Below are positions 9,601 through 11,524 of a stretch of 11,524 nucleotides of DNA, one piece after another. The stretch is taken from assembly GCA_003573635.1 (NCBI GenBank), contig QUTJ01031410.1, positions 1 through 11,524 on the forward strand, in the 5' to 3' direction. Source of the stretch: Goniomonas avonlea (taxonomy: Eukaryota > Cryptophyceae > Goniomonadida > Goniomonadaceae). The translations under genes were made by a program, and so were the position numbers. Numbering within the stretch: the stretch's first letter is position 1; each line of letters starts with the position of its first letter. Below the pieces are notes generated by a model that searched no databases, had not been told where the DNA came from, and saw only the letters and a program-made list of their open reading frames with translations.

Positions 9601-10536
9601 ACAAGTATCCCTCCCTCTCTCTCTGCCCACAGGCAGCTTGGAACCTGTGGCCTCATTGCAGTTTCAGATGTGTGAAGTCCTGCTCATATCTCCTGCTGCT
9701 CTCTCTCTCTCTCTCTCTTTCCTCTCTCATCTCTCTCTCTCTCTCTCATTCCTCTCTCATCTCTCGCTATTCTGTCTCTTCTCTCGCTCTCTCAGCTCTC
9801 TCACAGCGCTCTCATCTCACTCGCGGGCGCGCGCGCGCGCGCTCTCTCTCTCTCTCTCATCTCTCTCATCTCGATCATCTCTCCCTCACACACATTCTCG
9901 ATTCATCAAGTGATAGATAGATGTCCTCTCTCTGCCCTTCTCACTGCTGTCCATGCATATTTTGTTATGGGTTGTGTTGGGAATTTTTGCCCCTTAGCAT
10001 CTCTCGCTCAGACACACCCACTGACCACTTTCACTCGTTCTTCTCACCCCTTTCGTCACAGAGGGCTTCTCTTCTCTTCTCTTGACCTCTTTCTCTTTTT
10101 GCCACTAATCTGTGCCCCCCAGCATGGCAGGATAGTGCCCCACTCTCTGACACACACACACATGCTTTTTGTTGTTTGGGAAAACATGGCGAACCCAGTT
10201 GGCCTTCGTGAGAGTGCAGGGGCCTCACCTCCTGATCACAGCTCCCCTGATCCAGCTCTCTCTCCCTCTCCTCCCCTCTCTCTCTCTTGATCCCTCTCCA
10301 CCCCCGCCCCCTCCCCGCTCATCCCTAACATGACACAGGCACCGTACGAGCTCCTCGAGGACAACATGGCCGACCCAGACGACCCAACAGAGCAAGGCCC
10401 TCACCTCCCAGGTGGCTGGTGGCGCAGAGTCGACGACTCCTTCCTCCGCCCAGTGTTTGGTGGTGGTGGTGGGAGTGCAAGCGGTGACTGGGGTTGGGAC
10501 GCTCCCTCCCCAGACATCAGGTGTGTTCTCAGCTGA
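456..10536 (+). CDS. Na+/H+ (K+/H+) exchanger, CPA1/NHE-NHX family, 12 exons (510 aa)
   Basis: Predicted electroneutral cation/proton antiporter of the monovalent cation:proton antiporter-1 family, likely in an endosomal, vacuolar or plasma membrane. Joined exons: 456-695, 743-879, 928-1021, 1058-1169, 1242-1328, 1375-1471, 1532-1646, 2083-2154, 2559-2714, 8800-8922, 9503-9604, 10339-10536; total 1533 nt with no internal stop, within the usual 500-550 aa for NHX proteins. Seen in order: hydrophobic TM1 (about residues 16-37), DETFFF-x5-PPL (71-80), KRKFFGNLGT, FGEGVLND (171-178, the conserved ND pair), SGGVAIF and MAHY, a TM segment ending YCYIGL, GWRE, LRGAVAF (R380), and WWRRVDDSFLRPVF (472-485), which resembles the tail motif of organellar NHEs. 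The ATG at 456 is the first in frame after a TAG at 336-338 and has A at -3. Odd: the usual D-P-V/D-S-V of TM5 is E-G-S (150-152). Family assignment is firm; ion, compartment and exact junctions are inferred without transcripts. Confidence 0.88.
743..879 (+). CDS. Exchanger exon 2
   Basis: Acceptor TTGCAG at 737-742 after a 47-nt intron. Encodes VFSESF, then KRKFFGNLGT-S-ILFGVLGT, matching the family's K-x-FF-x-N-x-G and LFG-x-x-GT motifs, followed by a TM. Reading on into the intron meets a TGA at 914-916, so splicing is needed. Ends at a proposed GC donor (GCAAGC at 880), phase 2. Confidence 0.75.
880..927 (+). other. Intron 2, 48 nt, GC-AG type
   Basis: Begins GCAAGC and ends CTGCTCAG, with a CTGAC-like branch motif (at 884-888 and 912-916). 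Removing 48 nt keeps frame and removes an in-frame TGA (914-916). The only GT in the stretch (918-919) is too close to the AG to be a donor. Boundaries are inferred. Confidence 0.6.
928..1021 (+). CDS. Exchanger exon 3 (TM5 region)
   Basis: Encodes IINGLHIINPTESLIYGTILSITEGSALVRL in part, aligning to the family's L-x-x-G-x-x-x-S-A-T-D-P/S-V segment. The acidic position is Glu150 rather than Asp, followed by Gly-Ser. Ends in phase 0 at donor GTTGAT (1022). Confidence 0.75.
1022..1057 (+). other. Intron 3, 36 nt
   Basis: GTTGAT to TTTCTCCAG, phase 0. It contains an in-frame TGA (1034-1036). Removing exactly these 36 nt makes the spacing between T-E and FGEG 26 residues, equal to the T-D to FGEG spacing of plant NHX proteins. 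Confidence 0.7.
1058..1169 (+). CDS. Exchanger exon 4 (ND motif)
   Basis: Encodes EPDEHMDLFCVLFGEGVLND and then PVTIALFTALRKFTPH. FGE(S/G)-x-(L/V)ND is the family signature; N177-D178 are the residues expected in the ion site. Ends in phase 1 at donor GTTAGT (1170); an in-frame TAG follows at 1172. Confidence 0.85.
1242..1328 (+). CDS. Exchanger exon 5
   Basis: Acceptor TTTTCCCCAG (1232-1241) after a 72-nt intron. Encodes (V)DDNSFTASTVLSVFYQFLSV and a TM ending LSALIG, like the F-x-x-F-x-x-x-F-x-x-S segment of NHEs. Donor GTTCGT at 1329, phase 1. Confidence 0.78.
1375..1471 (+). CDS. Exchanger exon 6
   Basis: After a 46-nt intron ending ATCGTTACAG. Encodes (V)GFGLAVSFALKRLSFLK and EISFLFIG(A), matching the G-x-x-x-x-L-x-x-K-x-L and E-x-x-L segments. 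Donor GTGCGT at 1472, phase 2; reading on meets a TAA at 1485-1487. Confidence 0.78.
1532..1646 (+). CDS. Exchanger exon 7
   Basis: After a 60-nt intron ending GGCCTGTCAG. Encodes YMAYMTSEVLDLSGGVAIFS and CAIIMAHYCFSSIGPPAQ, matching Y-x-(S/A)-Y-x-x-(A/S)E-x-x-x-x-SG and the C-(G/A)-I-x-M-x-H-Y end. Donor GTGCGT at 1647, phase 0. Confidence 0.85.
1976..2060 (+). repeat. Polypurine (GGGAGG-like) tract in intron 7
   Basis: About 85 nt of almost only G and A with scattered T, built from GGGAGG/GGAGG units. It sits where a pyrimidine tract would be expected, just upstream of the exon 8 acceptor. Confidence 0.85.
2083..2154 (+). CDS. Exchanger exon 8
   Basis: Encodes 24 residues, VTTAHFSSNLAFMASKFIYC then YIGL, matching T-x-x-x-F-x-x-L-x-F-x-(A/S)-E-x-F-(I/V)-F-x-Y-(V/I/M)-G of the family. 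Here the usual Glu is Lys (A-S-K-F). Acceptor CTTAATCAG at 2074-2082 follows a purine-rich stretch, so the upstream boundary is less certain than the donor GTGAGT (2155). A near copy of the exon end and donor follows. Confidence 0.8.
2119..2254 (+). repeat. Tandem duplication of exon 8 end plus splice donor
   Basis: Two adjacent copies (2119-2187 and 2187-2254) of a 66-68 bp unit: the last 36 bases of exon 8, GTGAGT, and the first ~30 bases of intron 8. The second copy has a 2-base deletion before its donor (GTGAGT at 2221) and a few substitutions. The shift between the two donors is exactly 66 nt, so use of the second keeps frame. Confidence 0.92.
2525..2553 (+). repeat. CCAACA hexamer repeat
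   Basis: About four units of CCAACA directly before the exon 9 acceptor; it doubles as the C-rich tract of that splice site. Confidence 0.9.
2559..2714 (+). CDS. Exchanger exon 9
   Basis: Acceptor ACACCTCAG (2550-2558). Encodes NMMVLHSRFKWADPSFIAVT, a TM (IAVGIVVRAAMVVVL), and LSNIWRCDKLGWREM. Family features are the (G/V)-R-A position and the K-(I/L)-x-W-(R/K)-(E/Q) loop before the LRG helix. Ends in phase 0 at a weak donor GTGCAG (2715), chosen because it gives WREM-VGMWW, matching WREQ-VVIWW of plant NHX. Confidence 0.8.
2722..2746 (+). repeat. GT microsatellite
   Basis: Run of TG/GT units starting 8 nt inside intron 9. It could interfere with placing the exon 9 donor, since every TG step offers another GT. 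Confidence 0.9.
2851..3024 (+). repeat. Dispersed repeat, copy 1
   Basis: Shares an ordered series of blocks with 8397-8607: ATTGGTTATCA, (C/T)TATG-CACTAT, CCTCCCA, GTCGCAC-TGCT-TGTGAGTGG, CTGCTAACC and a final A-GTAGCTC/ATAGCTC. Same orientation as copy 2, with small insertions and deletions. Family unknown; no coding capacity. Confidence 0.75.
3057..3142 (+). repeat. GTGTT/GT minisatellite
   Basis: Repeated TGTGTTG units (period 7) grading into pure GT. Low-complexity reading frames through it are not genes. Confidence 0.95.
3603..3634 (+). repeat. 16-bp perfect tandem duplication
   Basis: AGTTCACCTTGTCTTG occurs twice back to back. Confidence 0.95.
4412..4500 (-). CDS. Possible further antisense exon
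   Basis: Between acceptor GACTCCTCAG and donor CCTAG-GTGAGA a frame reads DVEEQQEELLRTFSVARWWR and SSHDAP. The charged, helical composition is exon-like, but its phase also misses the previous donor by one base. Low support. Confidence 0.22.
4571..4895 (-). CDS. Coding-like segment, antisense, unrecognised Leu-rich
   Basis: Acceptor ATTGCTCAG ends at 4896; the frame ATLIAQLLRHHTPHLRLFGS, then LGVSLPMLGQEP, LLLLWHPTLLTGLLDSVF and PELRLYLDNDLPML is open to a donor CAGG-GTAAGC (exon end 4571). The Leu/Ala-rich amphipathic pattern looks helical, perhaps a repeat protein. The acceptor phase does not match the phase-0 donor of the segment above by one base, so this may be a decayed gene or the junctions are wrong. 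Confidence 0.4.
4928..5218 (-). CDS. Coding-like segment, antisense, unrecognised
   Basis: Open for 97 codons, including KDTGIALLLHRKWAGLVVGE, FLLDHDLVLLGLPQML and SYEATRNHMAHSLFHSTFL, then a good donor TTG-GTGAGC (phase 0 at 4928). The composition is that of a helical, Leu-rich protein. The other two frames on this strand contain stops. The 5' end overlaps a 13-bp tandem repeat, so its start is not defined. Function unknown. Confidence 0.4.
5194..5232 (+). repeat. 13-bp tandem repeat, three units
   Basis: GTGAGTGACCACA, GTGAGTGATCACG, GTGAGTGACCGCT. Each unit contains a consensus-like splice donor (GTGAGT) on the + strand. Confidence 0.9.
5349..5540 (-). CDS. Coding-like segment, antisense, unrecognised
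   Basis: From an ATG at 5540 the frame is open for 63 codons and begins MLNMSFWDTTIPGGDQAAAW, with protein-like composition, ending TGA in a GGT run. In another frame of the same strand 5303-5400 reads VIKPAKDCSTKVVVDVGRLT, also protein-like. The frame switch suggests an unplaced intron or decay. No family recognised. Confidence 0.3.
   Translation of the reverse strand: MLNMSFWDTTIPGGDQAAAWKGLFQILSRDTRCPSTYFMLLPSSTGLTPSYQASKGLLNQGGG
5969..5969. other. Ambiguous base in assembly
   Basis: A single n; neighbouring sequence is continuous. Confidence 0.99.
6019..6149 (-). CDS. Candidate first exon of an antisense gene in intron 9
   Basis: Reading down from the ATG at 6149-6147, 43 codons stay open and end at a strong donor TG-GTAAGT (exon end 6019, phase 2). 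The peptide starts MAWVASLGTSLRSIAASVLL, goes on with RQRCGPRTWAP and TVRRKP, is rich in Arg/Ser/Ala and has no acidic residue, as in a mitochondrial targeting peptide. No downstream exon could be joined with certainty. Not recognised; chance is possible. Confidence 0.35.
6209..6306. mobile_element. pogo/Tigger-like transposon terminus (partial)
   Basis: TA followed by CAGTGGACCCTGCTACAAGG and AACCCGACAAATATGGTATG. CAGT-G-ACCCT after a TA target is typical of pogo/Tigger (Tc1/mariner superfamily) termini. A matching right end is not clear; GGGTCCCTA at 6298-6306 could be its eroded form, giving an element of about 95 bp. No transposase seen. Confidence 0.4.
6369..6470 (+). pseudogene. Degenerate 28S rRNA fragment with sarcin-ricin loop
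   Basis: AGTACGAGAGGAACC (6371-6385), then TTGATTCAGATA-TTGGT, TTGACTGAAAAGTCAATGG, GAAGCTACC and GGATTATGACTGAAC match in order the 3' part of eukaryotic nuclear large-subunit rRNA. The sarcin-ricin core is intact but other conserved positions are changed (for example CCATTG for CCGTTG, GAAAAGTC for GAAAAGCC). The rRNA upstream of the loop is absent, so this is a dispersed fragment and not a working gene. Confidence 0.88.
6661..6720 (+). repeat. 20-bp tandem repeat, three units
   Basis: Units begin CTCAGAAAAC, CTCCGCAAAC and CTCTGTAGAT, each ending ACATG(T/C)ACAC. Related CAAACACATGTACACC and CGTGTGTACAC pieces extend upstream to about 6590. Confidence 0.9.
7750..8144. mobile_element. PIF/Harbinger-like MITE with TTA target duplication
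   Basis: A 389-bp element (7753-8141) flanked by TTA at 7750-7752 and 8142-8144. Termini are CAGCATGTCCACTGCAG and the inverse GAGCATCTCCACCGCAG. A second, inner inverted pair (7854-7883 and 7986-8015) matches 28 of 30 bases. Subterminal GCCGAT and ATATGC motifs recur. No coding capacity. TTA duplication is characteristic of PIF/Harbinger; superfamily assignment is inferred from that. Confidence 0.8.
7878..7921. repeat. Hairpin in MITE centre
   Basis: TTTTGACG (7900-7907), seven bases, CGTCAAAA (about 7914-7921); flanked by further TCTGAATT-type repeats of the element. Confidence 0.7.
8352..8400. repeat. Two adjacent perfect hairpins
   Basis: TGCATAGAG-GGAA-CTCTATGCA (8352-8373), then ATATGGG-7 nt-CCCATAT (8380-8400), ending at the start of dispersed repeat copy 2. 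Confidence 0.85.
8397..8607 (+). repeat. Dispersed repeat, copy 2
   Basis: Partner of 2851-3024, in direct orientation, about 190 bp before the exon 10 acceptor. Longer than copy 1 by an insertion-like section near 8405-8435 and 8515-8565. The pair could be ends of an old element or two members of a short interspersed family. Confidence 0.75.
8800..8922 (+). CDS. Exchanger exon 10 (LRGAVAF)
   Basis: Acceptor TTGCACTAG (8791-8799). Encodes VGMWWFGQLRGAVAFAIALN, TAVPNHG and IIVTATVTTVALSL. GLRGA(V/I)(A/S)(F/I)A with its conserved Arg (R380) and I-(V/M)-x-(T/S)-T-x-T-x-V-x-(L/F) are hallmark NHE motifs. Donor GTAATT at 8923, phase 0. Confidence 0.88.
9141..9150 (+). repeat. G10 homopolymer
   Basis: Ten consecutive G in intron 10; length may be a sequencing weak point. 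Confidence 0.95.
9299..9358 (+). repeat. TGTAGTTG 8-bp degenerate tandem repeat
   Basis: Four near-perfect TGT(A/C)GTTG units followed by looser TCTAGT-TAGT units in intron 10. Confidence 0.85.
9503..9604 (+). CDS. Exchanger exon 11
   Basis: Acceptor ACATTTTGCAG (9492-9502). Encodes LIVAAPAGLLKRVLGLAGEE then an acidic-to-basic stretch, EETRRTTVLRTRAQ. It corresponds to the end of the last TM and the start of the cytosolic tail. Donor GTATCC at 9605, phase 0. Confidence 0.72.
9698..9878 (+). repeat. CT-rich low-complexity tract with (GC)n run
   Basis: CT repeats broken by TCTCAT, with an alternating GC run at 9827-9842 that could adopt Z-DNA. More CT/CCT tracts follow at 10065-10085 and 10255-10320. 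They fill intron 11; open frames here are low-complexity artefacts. Confidence 0.92.
10339..10536 (+). CDS. Exchanger exon 12 (C-terminal tail)
   Basis: Acceptor ATGACACAG (10330-10338), phase 0. Encodes an acidic linker (YELLEDNMADPDDPTEQ), WWRRVDDSFLRPVF and a Gly-rich stretch from a GGT repeat, with a TGA at 10534-10536. The aromatic/basic block resembles the W-x-x-x-FD-x-x-(Y/F)-(M/L)-(K/R)-P-x-F motif of organellar exchangers. A strong donor CAG-GTGTGT at 10521, four codons before the stop, may mean the exon ends at 10520. Confidence 0.78.
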   Translation, partial: APYELLEDNMADPDDPTEQGPHLPGGWWRRVDDSFLRPVFGGGGGSASGDWGWDAPSPDIRCVLS

Positions 10537-10719
10537 TTCTTTTCAATGCTGTCACCGAATCCTGTCAGAACAACTCTACCCGTCGCGGGTGCCACGTTGT
10601 GTTCAGTGTCCATGTCGCTGTGTTCAGGACTGGTTTTTGTGCCACTGTGTCTGTATGCTGGGTCCCTAAGATCGAGGAACATATGTGTGCTTAATGATTG
10701 TGTCTGACATGTCCTGCAG

Positions 10720-10762
10720 GGGCGTGCACACCTCCATCCAGGGGTCCCGACCTTCCAAGTGA
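10720..10762 (+). CDS. Possible alternative last exon of the exchanger
   Basis: If donor 10521 (CAG-GTGTGT) is spliced to acceptor TCCTGCAG (ending 10719), the frame continues (phase 2) as GVHTSIQGSRPSK and stops at TGA 10760-10762. The protein would be 519 aa. Both sites are good and a CTGAC branch motif lies at 10704-10708. The stretch borders the integrase remnant on the other strand, so the fit could be chance. Confidence 0.35.
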
Positions 10763-10764
10763 TC

Positions 10765-11103
10765 TTACCTTAAATCCCCTGTTAAATTCTTTTTCTTGAA
10801 GTGCAATTCTAACTCTATCACCTTCTTTAAATGTCTTGTCTTTCTTGACCTCTGCCTATTGTGTGTTGATTTTCAATAGTGCATTTTCAAGAGACTTTTT
10901 TGCTCCATATGTTTGATATACATTAATGTCTTTTTCTTTTGCCCAATTCCTGAAAGCTTTATTGGTGAACTCCTCATCAGTCCAAAGATTCTCAGGTTTT
11001 CCCCACCTCTTTACATGTTTGTCTAGTTCTTTGATTATTGTTTCTGCTTTTCTATTTTTTAGTGGTATGCTCCATACCTATCTAGAAAATAAGTCAATAG
11101 GCT
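10765..11103 (-). pseudogene. Broken DDE integrase fragment (Polinton/Maverick- or Ty3-like)
   Basis: The minus strand reads IDLFSR, stop, VWSIPLKNRKAE, KHVKRWGKPENLWTD, FRNWAKEKDINVYQTYGAKK and SLEN: the core of a retroviral-type integrase, with first Asp codon at 11093-11095, second Asp (WTD) at 10976-10978 and Glu at 10886-10888. Then comes FKEGDRVRI, the C-terminal beta-barrel motif GD-(K/R)-VRI seen after such integrases. Two TAG stops (11078-11080, 10856-10858), only 29 residues between second Asp and Glu (35 is usual), and loss of about 60 residues before the GDRVRI motif show it is dead. Upstream of the first Asp the homology ends abruptly. AT-rich compared with the gene beside it. 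Superfamily not settled. Confidence 0.75.
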
Positions 11104-11126
11104 GGTTCTGCGATTCGAAAAAACAA

Positions 11127-11196
11127 CTGTCCCAGGCGGGAAAATCCGACCCAAACGTCAAATTTGACGTTTAGTGAGGAAATTTGGGCGGGACAG
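11127..11196. repeat. 70-bp nested palindrome
   Basis: Perfect 20-bp palindrome at 11153-11172 (half-site AAACGTCAAA), enclosed by CTGTCCC (11127-11133) and GGGACAG (11190-11196), nearly concentric. GGCGGGAAAAT and AATTTGGGCGGG lie between. Confidence 0.85.
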
Positions 11197-11524
11197 ACAA
11201 AAAATCTCACAACCAGATATATGCTCGATAGGGCGGCGAAAACCTCTGTCTCCAAACCGGCGAAAATTTTGTCGGGGACATCCAAAAACCGGTGTTTGCT
11301 GGATCTGAGGTCAGGTTTGAACGTGTTCCCGCGGTCCTTTCGCACTAAAAGTTTGTAGTTTTGTAGTTCAAACCGCCATCTCCCGCCCGCCAAAATTTCA
11401 GCCCAGAAGGGTCACGCGTTCCCAAGTTGCTGAGGCACGAAAATGCCGGAGCGGGCAAAACTTCAAGGTGAGATTGCAGGGTGACCCAGCCCCCTGCACT
11501 AGGAGACATGGGGGGTCTTGCCAT
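11197..11524. other. Unassigned 3' flank
   Basis: No exon or element is supported. GGCG followed by A-rich bases recurs (around 11233-11242, 11262-11271, and inverted at 11387-11397), partly resembling E2F-type TTTSSCGC sites. A 99-codon minus-strand open frame lacks recognisable motifs and runs through the palindrome. Confidence 0.4.

Noticed and set aside
9496-9920. Long + strand open frames rich in Ser/Leu in the CT tract
   Set aside because: Produced by CT repeats; only the first 102 nt (exon 11) have family similarity.
456-10536. The exchanger as a pseudogene
   Set aside because: All junctions keep phase and 510 codons stay open with conserved motifs; the two internal stops of each short intron are explained by splicing.
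11094-11393. A 99-codon open frame on the minus strand in the 3' flank
   Set aside because: It begins without a convincing ATG, has no recognisable motif, and runs through the palindrome and into the integrase relic in a different frame.
1-11524. CRISPR array, operon, riboswitch or bacterial promoters
   Set aside because: The sequence is eukaryotic and no spaced direct-repeat array or bacterial gene was found.

Overview
The window is nuclear DNA of a eukaryote. It carries one spliced gene on the + strand that spans most of the window, with repeat-filled introns. The evidence is GT-AG (and one GC-AG) introns whose phases join correctly, a eukaryote-type 28S rRNA fragment, DNA-transposon remnants and many microsatellites. 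The lineage cannot be fixed from the sequence; the mix of very short (36-72 nt) and long introns suggests a protist or alga. One ambiguous base (n) lies at 5969.

Main gene: a Na+/H+ (or K+/H+) exchanger of the CPA1/NHE-NHX family, reconstructed by eye as 12 exons from the ATG at 456 to a TGA at 10534-10536. Every junction keeps frame and the exons sum to 1533 nt (510 residues). Landmarks are the PP motif of TM4-5, FGEG-x-LND, the H-Y end of the re-entrant region, LRGAVAF, and a C-terminal WWRRVDDSFLRPVF block like that of endosomal/organellar exchangers. Introns 1-6 are 47, 48 (GC-AG), 36, 72, 46 and 60 nt; introns 7-11 are 436, 404, 6085, 580 and 734 nt. An optional thirteenth exon (10720-10762) would replace the last few codons.

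Upstream (1-455): a CT repeat and a fragment related to the MITE found later in intron 9. Intron 8 begins with a tandem copy of the end of exon 8 and its splice donor, which creates an in-frame alternative donor. Intron 9 (2715-8799) holds GT minisatellites, two diverged direct copies of a ~170-210 bp repeat near its two ends, several coding-like minus-strand stretches (about 4.4-6.15 kb) that may be a nested or decayed gene I do not recognise, a pogo/Tigger-like terminus, a degenerate 28S rRNA fragment containing the sarcin-ricin loop, a 20-bp tandem repeat, and a complete 389-bp PIF/Harbinger-like MITE flanked by TTA. Intron 11 is dominated by CT-rich low-complexity DNA with a (GC)n run.

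Downstream (10765-11103, minus strand) is a broken DDE integrase fragment of Polinton/Maverick or Ty3-like type, followed by a 70-bp nested palindrome and a stretch with repeated GGCG-A-rich motifs but no supportable gene.
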